Counted from the stretch's first letter, positions 16,831-25,708 are shown. The stretch is DNA of 47,224 nt from Pseudomonas sp. PB120 (GCF_009761815.1 NZ_RWIN01000001.1:1-47224); one strand, 5' to 3'. Notes: generated from the sequence alone by a model not told the origin. Numbers and translations: made by a program.

Positions 16831-17598
16831 ATGCAACCTACTGTGTTTATCACCGGCGCCACCTCCGGTTTCGGCGAAGCCTGCGCCCGACGTTTTGCCC
16901 GGGCGGGCTGGTCGATGGTCCTCACGGGCCGACGGAAAGAACGCTTGCTGAAGCTGGCCAACGAACTCGGCGAGCAGTGCGACGTGTTGCCCCTGGTCCT
17001 GGACGTGCGCGACCGTACTGCCATGCAAACAGCGATTGAGCAATTGCCGGAGCGGTTCGCGACCTTGCGCGGGTTGATCAACAACGCCGGCCTGGCCCTG
17101 GGCACGGAAGCGGCACAGGCCTGTTCGCTGGATGACTGGGAGACCATGGTCGACACCAACATCAAGGGTCTTCTCTACAGCACTCGCCTGTTGTTGCCGC
17201 GGTTGATTGGCCACGGTGCCGGTGCGAGCATCGTCAACCTGGGTTCCATTGCCGGCAACTGGCCTTATCCCGGGAGCCATGTGTATGGCGCGACCAAGGC
17301 GTTTGTGCGGCAGTTTTCGTTGAATTTGCGTTGTGATTTGCAAGGTACCGGGGTGAGGGTTACCAACCTGGAACCCGGTTTGTGTGAAAGCGAATTTTCG
17401 CTGGTGCGTTTTGCGGGCGATACGCAGAAGTACAACGCGGTGTATGCCAATGCCCAGCCGTTGCAGCCGGCTGATATCGCCGAGACGATTTTCTGGTTGA
17501 TGAACCAGCCGGCGCATATCAACGTTAATAGTCTGGAGGTGATGCCGGTGACTCAGGCTTGGGGGAATTTTGTGGTTGAGCGGGGTGGGGTGGTTTGA
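16831..17598 (+). CDS. isfD: SDR oxidoreductase, probable sulfoacetaldehyde reductase (IsfD-like)
   Basis: 255 aa, a classical SDR of the YdfG group: cofactor loop TGATSGFGEACARRF near the N terminus, NNAG in GLINNAGLALGTE, catalytic Ser in VNLGSIAGNWPYPG and YGATKAF as the YxxxK motif. An Arg after the second strand (LTGRRKERLL) suggests NADPH. IsfD reduces sulfoacetaldehyde to isethionate, letting cells use only the nitrogen of taurine; it belongs to this SDR group and occurs beside tpa and a TauE-type exporter. ATG at 16831 is preferred over TTG at 16825 because GGAG lies about 8 nt upstream. A general 3-hydroxy-acid (serine) dehydrogenase is the alternative. Confidence 0.75.
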   Translation: MQPTVFITGATSGFGEACARRFARAGWSMVLTGRRKERLLKLANELGEQCDVLPLVLDVRDRTAMQTAIEQLPERFATLRGLINNAGLALGTEAAQACSLDDWETMVDTNIKGLLYSTRLLLPRLIGHGAGASIVNLGSIAGNWPYPGSHVYGATKAFVRQFSLNLRCDLQGTGVRVTNLEPGLCESEFSLVRFAGDTQKYNAVYANAQPLQPADIAETIFWLMNQPAHINVNSLEVMPVTQAWGNFVVERGGVV

Positions 17599-17645
17599 GG
17601 GTTTTCTGTGGCGGTGTGTATATCCTTTTCTTTGGTCACGGCGGC

Positions 17646-18327
17646 TAATGGTTTCGCCCTTACGGCGAGTCACTTTGGAAAAGCCCCAAAGTAACCAAAG
17701 GGCTCTTGCCCCTTTCGTTCGGTGCCTCGCCTAGGCTCGGCATGCCCTCGCTCCGGTCCCGCTCCGTGGGCCCGCCGCCATCGGCCATCCATGGCCGGGG
17801 GCGGCTAACCCGGCATCCATGCCGGGTTGCCCACTGCGCAGAACCTCCACTCGGCCTCTCGAGGCGGCAAGAAAATCAAAAGCAAAAGCAAAAGCAAGGC
17901 GGCCTGACAGCCGACCTGATTCTTCTCGCGTACACATTCCACCTGTGGGAGCCAGCCTGCTGGCGATGAGGGCCTGACAGTCGATTAATCTCTCTCAGGT
18001 ACACCCCAATCCAATGTGGGAGCCAGCCTGCTGGCGATGGACACCCAGACACCGCGATCATCCAGACAGGGCGCGTTATCGTTGACGACCATCGCCAGCA
18101 GGCTGGCTCCCACATTTTTGAACCGGGCACATCCACAAAAAAACCAGGTCGGCTTTCAGGCCGCCTCGCTTTGCTTTTGATTGAGGCGCCCCGTTAACCA
18201 CGATGGCCGGAGTGAGGGCATGCCGAGCCCTAGCGAGGCACCAAGTGGTGGGGCAAGAGCATTTGGTTACTTTGTGCCGGGCCGCGCAGGCTTTTCAAAG
18301 TGACTCGCCGTAAGGGCGAAACCATTA
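17646..18327. repeat. Imperfect long inverted repeat with REP elements, no gene
   Basis: No gene fits in the 770 bp between the isfD-like and MFS genes. The outer ends are inverted copies: TAATGGTTTCGCCCTTACGG at 17646 matches the reverse complement of the stretch ending at 18327. Further matching segments on both sides include AAGTAACCAAA, GGCTCGGCATGCCCTC and an AAAGCAAGGCGGCCTGA-like run. The arms are each roughly 180-270 bp with indels. The centre holds three REP copies: 17944-17968, 18015-18039 and, inverted, 18090-18114. Such blocks recur in Pseudomonas intergenic regions; whether this one is mobile cannot be told from one copy. Confidence 0.65.
18015..18114. repeat. REPIN: two inverted REP copies
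   Basis: TGTGGGAGCCAGCCTGCTGG at 18015 is mirrored by its inverted copy ending at 18114, with about 50 bp between them. A single extra copy lies at 17944-17968. Confidence 0.8.
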
Positions 18328-18367
18328 CCAGCAGCTACCGAAACAACGGATATGTACTCAAGGCAAA

Positions 18368-19705
18368 TCACAAAACCGAAGCCACATGCCGATACCCACT
18401 CCTGGACGCATAGCCAGCCGTCCGCACCAGCAACACCACCGCCCCCAACCCCGGCAAGCTCACCAACATCAACGCATACCGCAGCGACTCCTGACCATAA
18501 ACCGGCAGCAGCAAATCGCTAAAAAGCCCAACAATCAAAGGCCCGACGCCCACGCCCAGCAACGTACTCACGATGGTTTGCAACGCCATGGCACTCCCAC
18601 GTCGCCCCGGCGACACCAGCTGCGTCACCAGGTTGAACGACGGCGCCACCCACCACACCGCGAAAAACGAATACAGCGCACACCACAGCATCGCCGTAGG
18701 AACCGGCACATCGCCAACACGAATCAGCACCCCATCGGACCAGAGCAAGTACGGCATCAACGCGGACAGTGCCGTCAAATGACCCAGCACCGGAATGGAA
18801 ATCTGCCAATGCGGATGACGCCGGCACAAACGATCACTCAACCAACCGCTGAACAACCCGCCGATCCCCGCCGAAATCCCACAGATCACCCCGGCCAACA
18901 ACCCCGCGTGCTGCAGTGACAACCCGTGGGAGCGCACCAGGAAACTGGTGTTCCACATCCCGACGGCGTAGGAACTCAGCGTCGCCAGGCCGCCCGCGAG
19001 GATCAGGCACCGATAAGCCGGTGTGGCCCAGAGCTGACGCGCTTCGGCCCTCATCCCCAGTAGCGGGGAGGGCACATGAGCATGAGGCGTGAGGTCCCAG
19101 CGACCGCGTTGCGGATCGCGCACGACAAAGGCCAGCAGGAGGCTAAACAGCAATGCCGGCGCGCCAAGGGCAATAAACCCGCTGCGCCACCCATAGTGCT
19201 CCACCACCCAGGCGCCGATGCTCAAACCGATGATCGAAGAAAAGGTCGGCGCGGACGTGAAGCAACTGATCGCGAATGAACGCCGATGAGGGGGATAAAG
19301 GTCTGCGATCACCGACAACGAGGCCGAAGTGGTCGGCGACTCACTGATCGCCACCAGCATCCGCGCAATGGCCAATGCCCAGAAACCGCCCGCCCACCCG
19401 CAGGCCATGGTCGCCCCCGCCCAGAGCAGGCACGACATGGCCAGCAAGCGTGTTCGCGGCATGCGGTCCACCAGGCGTCCCGCCGGCAACCCCATGACGG
19501 CATACACCGCCGCGAACGCCAGGCCCGAGATCAAGCCCATGGCGGTATCGCTGACGCCGAACTCGGATTTGATCGGTTCGATCATCACCGCGAGTATCTG
19601 CCGCCCGACAAAGTTGTCGGCGAACACCATGGCCAGCAGCAACAGCAGGCCATGGCTGCCCCAGCCGACGCGGGTCGGCGGCAGCGTGCCCGGGCCCGCG
19701 TTCAT
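18368..19705 (-). CDS. MFS transporter, 12-helix solute carrier
   Basis: 445 aa, about 12 membrane helices. After helix 1 (FADNFVGRQILAVMIEPIKS) comes the MFS A-motif GLPAGRLVDRMPRTRL between helices 2 and 3; a second A-like loop (GLFSGWLSDRLCRRHPHW) follows the midpoint. The pattern fits spinster-like or aromatic-acid-type MFS carriers; the substrate is not evident. Its ATG overlaps the stop of the flavin-reductase gene by four bases, so the two are translationally coupled and probably handle the same compound. The C terminus runs up to the inverted-repeat block. Confidence 0.87.
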   Translation of the reverse strand: MNAGPGTLPPTRVGWGSHGLLLLLAMVFADNFVGRQILAVMIEPIKSEFGVSDTAMGLISGLAFAAVYAVMGLPAGRLVDRMPRTRLLAMSCLLWAGATMACGWAGGFWALAIARMLVAISESPTTSASLSVIADLYPPHRRSFAISCFTSAPTFSSIIGLSIGAWVVEHYGWRSGFIALGAPALLFSLLLAFVVRDPQRGRWDLTPHAHVPSPLLGMRAEARQLWATPAYRCLILAGGLATLSSYAVGMWNTSFLVRSHGLSLQHAGLLAGVICGISAGIGGLFSGWLSDRLCRRHPHWQISIPVLGHLTALSALMPYLLWSDGVLIRVGDVPVPTAMLWCALYSFFAVWWVAPSFNLVTQLVSPGRRGSAMALQTIVSTLLGVGVGPLIVGLFSDLLLPVYGQESLRYALMLVSLPGLGAVVLLVRTAGYASRSGYRHVASVL

Positions 19706-20685
19706 CGTGGTGCCCAGAGGTCCGGCAAGCCAGGGTCACTCACCACAATCAGGCGCTTGAGCAAGACCTTCAGGGCTTGGGCGTCGGCGGGGCCGAGCTT
19801 GGCCGAAAGGTCTTCTTCCACGGCCTTGGCCAGCGCCAATTGGTGCAGCGACACCTCCCGGCCCTGGGCCGTGAGGACAAAACGCAGCGCATCAGACGAG
19901 CCTTCAATTGCCACCAGACGCTGGTGCTCGAGGAACCGCATGCTGGCCAAGGTCACTTCGCGGCCGGTGTAACTGACGAAGGTGTTGATCTCTTCAAGGG
20001 TCAGGTTGTCGCGGATGCACAGGATCGACAGGATAAAAAACGCCATTTCGTCCAGTTGCTGATTGCTCAGCATCTGGCGCAGCGCATTGAGCACCTGATA
20101 GTGACCGCGCCCCAACAGGTACCCGAGCAAGTCTTCGGTATAGCTGCATTCCGGAGGGGGTGGCGTGGTGGCCAGGCGCAGCTCACTGCGGGGCTTGCGG
20201 GTCGCCAGCGCGTATTGGCCGCTCTGGAACGCCAGCGGTGCACGGTCGCTGTGATCGAACGCGAGCACTTCGCCGACAAAGATCACATGGTCGCCGCCCT
20301 CATACTGGAACGCCGTGCGGCATTGAAAGCGTGCGGTGCAGTCTTGCAGCAGCGGGGCTCCGCTGACGCCACTGTCCAGCTGGATCTCGGAAAATTTGTC
20401 CTCGCCCTGGGTGGCGAAACGGCCCGACAGGGTTTCCTGTTCGGTGGACAGCACGTGGACGTTCCAGTGCTTGCCGCTGGTGAACACCGGCAGGCTGCGG
20501 GCCTGCTTGGACAGGCTCCAGAGCACCAGCGGCGGGTTGAGCGACACCGAGTTGAAACTGTTGGCGGTAATCCCGACCGGCGAGCCGTCTTCGGATTGGG
20601 TGGTGATGATCGTGACCCCGGTGGTAAAGGTGCCGAGTGCGGCACGAAAAGCCTGGGGATCGAAACTGGCGTTTGGCATTGCCAT
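19702..20685 (-). CDS. Flavin reductase fused to a MarR-like winged-helix domain (HPAH C1-like)
   Basis: 327 aa. Residues about 1-165 form a flavin-reductase domain (FRAALGTFTTGVTIITTQ; GITANSFNSVSLNPPLVLWS; a GDHVIFVGEVL segment). The C-terminal half from about 185 is MarR-like (LLGRGHYQVLNALRQML; LTLEEINTFVSYTGREVTLA). This layout is that of the reductase component C1 of Acinetobacter p-hydroxyphenylacetate hydroxylase, where the MarR-like domain senses the aromatic substrate and stimulates FMN reduction by NADH. It should supply reduced flavin to a two-component monooxygenase, but no oxygenase gene is adjacent. ATG at 20685 follows GAGG. It is coupled to an MFS gene and divergent from an aldehyde dehydrogenase. 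Confidence 0.85.
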   Translation of the reverse strand: MAMPNASFDPQAFRAALGTFTTGVTIITTQSEDGSPVGITANSFNSVSLNPPLVLWSLSKQARSLPVFTSGKHWNVHVLSTEQETLSGRFATQGEDKFSEIQLDSGVSGAPLLQDCTARFQCRTAFQYEGGDHVIFVGEVLAFDHSDRAPLAFQSGQYALATRKPRSELRLATTPPPPECSYTEDLLGYLLGRGHYQVLNALRQMLSNQQLDEMAFFILSILCIRDNLTLEEINTFVSYTGREVTLASMRFLEHQRLVAIEGSSDALRFVLTAQGREVSLHQLALAKAVEEDLSAKLGPADAQALKVLLKRLIVVSDPGLPDLWAPR

Positions 20686-20778
20686 GACTGGCCTCATGGA
20701 GTGAGATTTTCGTAGGGCCAGTATTGGTCGCAACACGCGGCTGAACATCGTCTCAACGGACTAACAGATTTGCGCGTA

Positions 20779-20798
20779 CCTCGTCCGATCGGACGAGG
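20779..20798. promoter_or_regulatory. Perfect 20-bp palindrome, candidate operator
   Basis: CCTCGTCCGA followed directly by TCGGACGAGG: perfect dyad symmetry over 20 bp, midway in the 199-bp divergent region between the flavin reductase and the aldehyde dehydrogenase. It is a strong candidate operator controlling both directions. No separate regulator gene is adjacent; the only HTH-like domain nearby is the MarR-like half of the reductase. Confidence 0.65.
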
Positions 20799-20884
20799 CG
20801 TGGCGGGGGGAGGCGAGGCTAGGGTAGAGCCAAGCGCATCGGGCGCTTCACGGCCATTGGGCCAGTACCTGAAAGGGGCCACGA

Positions 20885-22321
20885 ATGAGTTCTGCCACAT
20901 CATCCGTCCAAGGACTTGCCAGCCTGTTATCCCGACAAAAAAGCGCATTCGCCAGCGCCGGTGCGGTGAGCGCCGATACTCGCCGACGTCGACTCCAGCA
21001 AGTGATCGATCTGTTGGTCCGCCACCACGGGGTGTTGACCGACGCCATCGACCTGGATTTTGGCGGCCGGCCGGCCGGTTTTTCGTTGATGAATGATGTG
21101 GTCGGCTCGCTGGCTTCGCTCAAACATGCGCGGGATCACGTGCAGGACTGGATGCACGATGAACCGCGTGCCCCATTCGCGCCTTACGATCAGCTCGGTG
21201 CCACGGCCTGGGTCATGCACCAGCCCAAGGGCACGGTGGGCATTCTCGGTACGTGGAACGCGCCGTTGTACACCTTGTTCAGCCCATTGGCCTCGGTACT
21301 GGCCGCGGGTAACCGGGCCATCCTCCGGCCGTCGGACGTGGTACCGCGGACCGCCGAATTGCTCGCGCAATTGTGCGCCGAACATCTCGAACCGCTGGAG
21401 ATCGCCGTCGTCACCGGCGACGTCGAACTGGCCGAAGCGTTCAGTGCCCAGCCATTCGACCACCTGGTGTACACCGGCAGCACCGCGACCGGGCGCCTGG
21501 TGATGCGCAACGCGGCACTCAACCTGGTGCCGGTGACGCTGGAGCTGGGCGGCAAGTCGCCCGTCATCGTCAGCGCCAGCGCCGACCTGAAAAAAGCCGC
21601 GTTCAGTATTGCCGTGGGCAAAGCCTGCAACGGCGGGCAGATCTGCATCAACCCGGACCTGGTCTACGTGCCCAAGGCCCTGCTCGAATCTTTCCTTGAT
21701 GCAGTGCGCACCACCTACACAGAACTCAACCCGACGGTGGCCGGCAACCCGGATGTGGTGGCGGTGGTCAATCAACGACACCTGGACCGCGTCGAAGGTT
21801 ACGTGGCGGATGCCCAGGAACGAGGCGCCCGTGTCGAGAGCGTGCCGGAAGCCTTGGCCGTGAATCCACAGGACCGGCGTCGTCCCCTGCGCGTGGTCGT
21901 CGACCCGGCGCCGGACAGCCTGATCATGCGCGAAGAAATCTTTGGCCCGGCCATGGTGGTGCTCACCTACGAGGCGCTCAACGACGTCATTGACGACATC
22001 AATGCGCGGCCACGCCCGTTGGCCTTGTATTACTTCGGCGAAGACCTGGAAGAGCAGCAATACGTGCTGGATCGCACGGTGTCCGGCGGGGTGACCGTCA
22101 ACGACGTGATGATGCACCCGGCGATGCACGATGCGCCGTTCGGCGGCGTCGGCGCCTCGGGCATGGGCCATTACCACGGCCGCGAAGGCTTCCTCGAGTT
22201 CAGCCACCAGCGCACGGTGTTCAAGGCGCCGGAGTTTGATCCGCGTCGCCAGTGGGGCCTGCTGCCGCCGTACAGCGAGCACTTCCTGGCGGCCATGCTG
22301 GCCAGCGTGACTGCCGACTGA
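20885..22321 (+). CDS. Coniferyl-aldehyde-dehydrogenase-type aldehyde dehydrogenase
   Basis: 478 aa, aldehyde dehydrogenase superfamily. It has the general base Glu220 in LELGGKSPVI and nucleophile Cys254 in NGGQICINPDLVYVP, and the cofactor-region segments PKGTVGILGTWNAPLYTLFS and VYTGSTATGRLVM. The Q-I-C-I-N-P-D context and total length fit the CalB/class 3-like group that oxidises coniferyl and other aromatic or long-chain aldehydes to acids with NAD(P). It is divergent from the flavin reductase/MFS operon with a palindrome between. GGGG lies before the ATG. A small GC-rich hairpin (22325-22346) follows the stop. The exact aldehyde is not determinable. Confidence 0.85.
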   Translation: MSSATSSVQGLASLLSRQKSAFASAGAVSADTRRRRLQQVIDLLVRHHGVLTDAIDLDFGGRPAGFSLMNDVVGSLASLKHARDHVQDWMHDEPRAPFAPYDQLGATAWVMHQPKGTVGILGTWNAPLYTLFSPLASVLAAGNRAILRPSDVVPRTAELLAQLCAEHLEPLEIAVVTGDVELAEAFSAQPFDHLVYTGSTATGRLVMRNAALNLVPVTLELGGKSPVIVSASADLKKAAFSIAVGKACNGGQICINPDLVYVPKALLESFLDAVRTTYTELNPTVAGNPDVVAVVNQRHLDRVEGYVADAQERGARVESVPEALAVNPQDRRRPLRVVVDPAPDSLIMREEIFGPAMVVLTYEALNDVIDDINARPRPLALYYFGEDLEEQQYVLDRTVSGGVTVNDVMMHPAMHDAPFGGVGASGMGHYHGREGFLEFSHQRTVFKAPEFDPRRQWGLLPPYSEHFLAAMLASVTAD

Positions 22322-22324
22322 CCT

Positions 22325-22346
22325 GGCGCGGGGCGCATCCCGCGCC
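22325..22346 (+). terminator. GC-rich hairpin after the aldehyde dehydrogenase gene
   Basis: GGCGCGGG, six-base loop, CCCGCGCC: perfect 8-bp stem directly after the stop codon. No T-run follows, so intrinsic termination is uncertain. Confidence 0.4.
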
Positions 22347-22376
22347 CCGCCCGTTGCACGAGACAAGCCATTGTTT

Positions 22377-24029
22377 ATGTTCAACACAATCACTATCGCT
22401 CAGCGCTTGTGGCTCTGGGCGCTGCTGGCCACGTTGTTGTTTGTACTGGCGGTCGGTTTTGGCGCCCATGGCCTGCAGCAGGCACGCGACAGCCTGCGCG
22501 ACATCAACGAGGACAACCTGGCGACGCTGCTGATGTTCGGCGACGTCCAGCACCGTCTCGATGAAAGTCGACGTCAGGTCTTGCTCGCCATCCAGCAAGA
22601 CCCTGAAGGCCCGTTGGTGGCGGCCTTCGACCGTCCCGTCGAAGCCACCCTGAGCACCATCGAATCCAACAATCAGGCGCTTGAAGAGCGCTGGGCAACC
22701 TACCGTCAACGCGCCCTGAGCCCTGAAGAACAACAGGCCGCTGATGCATTCACCGAGCATTACCAGGCCTGGAAGGACGAGCTGCAGATCCTGCTTGAAA
22801 CCTTTCGCGCCGGGGACTTCAGACTGCCCGGCATCCTGTCATTCCTGCGCATGGCTGAGCCGCAAGGCGATGCGGCCGTGCTTGAACTGGGCAAGTTGCA
22901 AGCGATCCAGCAGACCGCGGCAGAACACGCCTATGAAACAGCGCAACAGCGTTATCGCTCGACGCTGATGGCGTATCTGGGACTGGCGGTGGTGGGCGTG
23001 CTCGCGGGCAGCCTGACCGCGTTTTCCACCCTGACCCGGCTCAAGCGGGCCTTCGCCCAGGCGGGAGCCAGTGTCCGCGCCATTGCCGGCGGCGACTTGT
23101 CCCAAGCCATCGAGGTCAAGGGGCATGACGAATTTGCGCTGATGCTGCGTGACATCGCGGCGATGCGCGAAAGCCTGCACGGGCTGATCTCGCAAATGCG
23201 CGCGCTGGTCAAACGCGTCAGCAGCGAAGCGGTGCACATGGCCGAATCGGCGGAGCTGGCCTCACTCGCCACCCAACAGCAGGCGGATGCGGTGCGTGGT
23301 ATTTCCAGTGCGGTCGAGCACCTGTCGGGCTCTATCGACGAAGTGGAAAACCACGTCGGCGTGTCGCGCAGCATCACTCAACACTCGGCGGGGCGTTCGG
23401 GCAAAAGCGAAGGCTTTATCCGCGACATGGCGCAGGAGATGAACCGCATCAGCGATGTGATCAGCGATACCGCCGTGCACATTCGCGAACTGGAAGGTTT
23501 TTCCGGCGAGATCAGCCACGTGCTCAACGTCATTCGCAACATTGCCGAGCAGACCAACCTGCTGGCCCTGAACGCCGCCATCGAGGCGGCGCGGGCCGGC
23601 GAACAAGGGCGCGGGTTTGCGGTGGTCGCCGACGAGGTCCGGATGTTGGCGCAACGCACCGCCAGTTCGATCGGCGAGATCGACCTCACGGTGCAACGCA
23701 TTCAGGAAGGCACGCTGGCCGTGGTCGACGGCATGGGCCGGGTGGTCAGCCGCGTGCGTGACGGGGTAAGCCTGGCGCATGAGGCCGGCGACTCGGTGGC
23801 GCAGATTCGCACCGGCACCGATGACGTGATCCGCTGTGTGGACACCATCGCTACGGTGATCACCGAGCAGGTGCGCGTGACGCGAGAAATGGTCACGCGG
23901 GTCGACAGCGTCTCGGCGGGCACCGGCGCGTTGTCGGCCAGTGCCGGCCGGAGTGCGGTGGCCGCGTCGGATCTGGAACAACTGGCACGAGAGCTGGATC
24001 AGCTGTCGGCTCGCTTCAATGTGGTTTGA
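22377..24029 (+). CDS. Methyl-accepting chemotaxis protein
   Basis: About 550 aa. Membrane helix 1 (about residues 10-32) and helix 2 (about 198-220) flank a periplasmic helical domain of about 165 residues, probably of the four-helix-bundle type. A HAMP-like segment follows (FAQAGASVRAIAGGDLSQAI). The signalling hairpin tip is near residue 390 (EQTNLLALNAAIEAARAGEQ followed by GRGFAVVADEVR), the region contacting CheA and CheW. It senses an extracellular or periplasmic ligand, not predictable here. ATG at 22377 is taken; a TTG two codons earlier is possible. No Shine-Dalgarno sequence is strong. Its place beside catabolic genes suggests the ligand may be one of their substrates (inference). 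Confidence 0.92.
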   Translation: MFNTITIAQRLWLWALLATLLFVLAVGFGAHGLQQARDSLRDINEDNLATLLMFGDVQHRLDESRRQVLLAIQQDPEGPLVAAFDRPVEATLSTIESNNQALEERWATYRQRALSPEEQQAADAFTEHYQAWKDELQILLETFRAGDFRLPGILSFLRMAEPQGDAAVLELGKLQAIQQTAAEHAYETAQQRYRSTLMAYLGLAVVGVLAGSLTAFSTLTRLKRAFAQAGASVRAIAGGDLSQAIEVKGHDEFALMLRDIAAMRESLHGLISQMRALVKRVSSEAVHMAESAELASLATQQQADAVRGISSAVEHLSGSIDEVENHVGVSRSITQHSAGRSGKSEGFIRDMAQEMNRISDVISDTAVHIRELEGFSGEISHVLNVIRNIAEQTNLLALNAAIEAARAGEQGRGFAVVADEVRMLAQRTASSIGEIDLTVQRIQEGTLAVVDGMGRVVSRVRDGVSLAHEAGDSVAQIRTGTDDVIRCVDTIATVITEQVRVTREMVTRVDSVSAGTGALSASAGRSAVAASDLEQLARELDQLSARFNVV

Positions 24030-24092
24030 AGCGACCACTGAAAAATAACACCGTACAAAAAACCCTCATAACAATAAATGACAGGGCGCGAG

Positions 24093-25694
24093 ATGATCAT
24101 GCAAAACAACGAGCAACGATTTTTAACTGCCGAAACACCTACTCTTACTGACGCAACGCAAAGCGGCTGGCTGCGACGCAGCGTGCTCAAGGCCGGTGCC
24201 GTGGCTGCGGGTGTCGGGCTCCTCGGGCGATTCGGCGATGCCCGGGCGGCGGCGCTGTCGGACAGCGATTACCAGGGGCTGGACGCCTGGGCGATGAGCC
24301 AGGCCATACGCAATGGCGAGCTGCAATCGGCCGACCTGCTGGCGGCGGCGTTGGCGCGGTGCCAGGCGGTCAACCCCCGGGTCAAAGCGGTGAACATGCT
24401 GCACGAGGACTACGCCCATGCGCTGCTTTCCCAGCGGCGTGCTGCCGGCACTGAAAAGCAGGGCGCACTGGCCGGCGTGCCGGTGTTGATCAAGGACCTC
24501 AATACCTATCTGAAAGGGACCCCGACCACTAACGGTTGCCGGCTGTTCAAAGACGCTCCGCCCGCCGACCAGACCAGCACCCTGATCAGCCGCTACGAGC
24601 GTGCCGGGGCGGTACCTTTCGGCAAGACCACCAGTCCCGAGTTCGGCTTGACCACCACCACCGAATCCATGCTGTGGGGGCAGACGTGCAACCCGTGGAA
24701 CCTGGCCATGAGCGCGGGTGGTTCCTCCGGTGGTTCGGCCGCCGCCGTGGCGGCCGGGATCGTGCCGGTCGCCCATGCCACCGATGGCGGCGGCTCGATC
24801 CGCATTCCCGCGTCGTATTGCGGTTTGGTCGGCCTCAAGCCTAGCCGCTATCGCACGCCAAGCGGGCCGAAGCATTTCGAAGGCAGCTTTGGCGCCAGTG
24901 TCGCCAACGTCATCTCGCGCACGGTGCGCGATACGGCGCTGTTTCTCGACGCCGGCCAGGGACGGGAAGCGGGCAGCGCCTATTGGAGCCCGCCGCTGGT
25001 GCGTTCATATGTCGAAGAGCTGCAGCGCGACCCGGGTAAATTGCGCGTCGCTGTGGTTCGCCACTCGTTGACCGGTGCAGCGCTGGAGCCGGCGATTGCA
25101 ACCACCCTGGAACAGACCATCAAGCAATTGCTGGGGCTGGGGCATGAAGTCGAAGAGCTGACGCTGAACATCGATCCCCGCCAACTGTTCGGTGTTCACG
25201 GTACCGTGCTCGGCACCGGTTTGCGCACTGCGATCCAGGACCGCGAGCAGGCGTTGGGGCGGGTCGCCACGGCGCAGGACCTGGAGAAAGTGACGCTGGT
25301 CAATCTGCAGCGCGCCCAGGCCACCACCGGTGAGGACCTGTATCGCGCCCGTCAGGCGTTCGAAACCATCGGTGCAATCATGGAGCAGCCGTTCGAACGC
25401 TTCGACGTGATCCTGTCGCCGGTCACCGCCAGCCTGACCCCGCAACTGGGTCTGCTGTCGCTGGATCAACCCTGGGACAGCTACGCGCATCAGGCCATGG
25501 GCAGCGCCGGTTTTACCGTGCTGGCCAACGTCAGCGGGCAGCCGGCGATTTCGCTGCCGCTGGGCCAAAGCGACAACGGCTTGCCAGTGGGCATGATGTT
25601 CACCGCGCGCCTGGGCGGCGAAGACGGGCTGCTGCGACTGGCCAGCCAGCTGGAGCAAGACCGCCCCTGGGCGGCCAGACGCGCTGTCCTCTAA
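24093..25694 (+). CDS. Tat-exported amidase (amidase-signature family)
   Basis: 533 aa. The N terminus carries a twin-arginine signal, WLRRSVLKAGAVAAGVGLLG, so export of the folded enzyme is expected. The amidase triad is intact: Lys in GVPVLIKDLNTYL, cis-Ser in SAGGSSGGSAAAVAAG, nucleophile Ser in TDGGGSIRIPASYCG. ATG at 24093 has AGGG 6 nt upstream; nearby ATGs at 24078 and 24099 are alternatives. It resembles the truncated cytoplasmic amidase at 1-1009 closely, so the window holds two paralogues with different localisation. The substrate is unknown. A REPIN separates it from the catabolic island downstream. Confidence 0.9.
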   Translation: MIMQNNEQRFLTAETPTLTDATQSGWLRRSVLKAGAVAAGVGLLGRFGDARAAALSDSDYQGLDAWAMSQAIRNGELQSADLLAAALARCQAVNPRVKAVNMLHEDYAHALLSQRRAAGTEKQGALAGVPVLIKDLNTYLKGTPTTNGCRLFKDAPPADQTSTLISRYERAGAVPFGKTTSPEFGLTTTTESMLWGQTCNPWNLAMSAGGSSGGSAAAVAAGIVPVAHATDGGGSIRIPASYCGLVGLKPSRYRTPSGPKHFEGSFGASVANVISRTVRDTALFLDAGQGREAGSAYWSPPLVRSYVEELQRDPGKLRVAVVRHSLTGAALEPAIATTLEQTIKQLLGLGHEVEELTLNIDPRQLFGVHGTVLGTGLRTAIQDREQALGRVATAQDLEKVTLVNLQRAQATTGEDLYRARQAFETIGAIMEQPFERFDVILSPVTASLTPQLGLLSLDQPWDSYAHQAMGSAGFTVLANVSGQPAISLPLGQSDNGLPVGMMFTARLGGEDGLLRLASQLEQDRPWAARRAVL

Positions 25695-25708
25695 CTACGC
25701 AAACTGAC

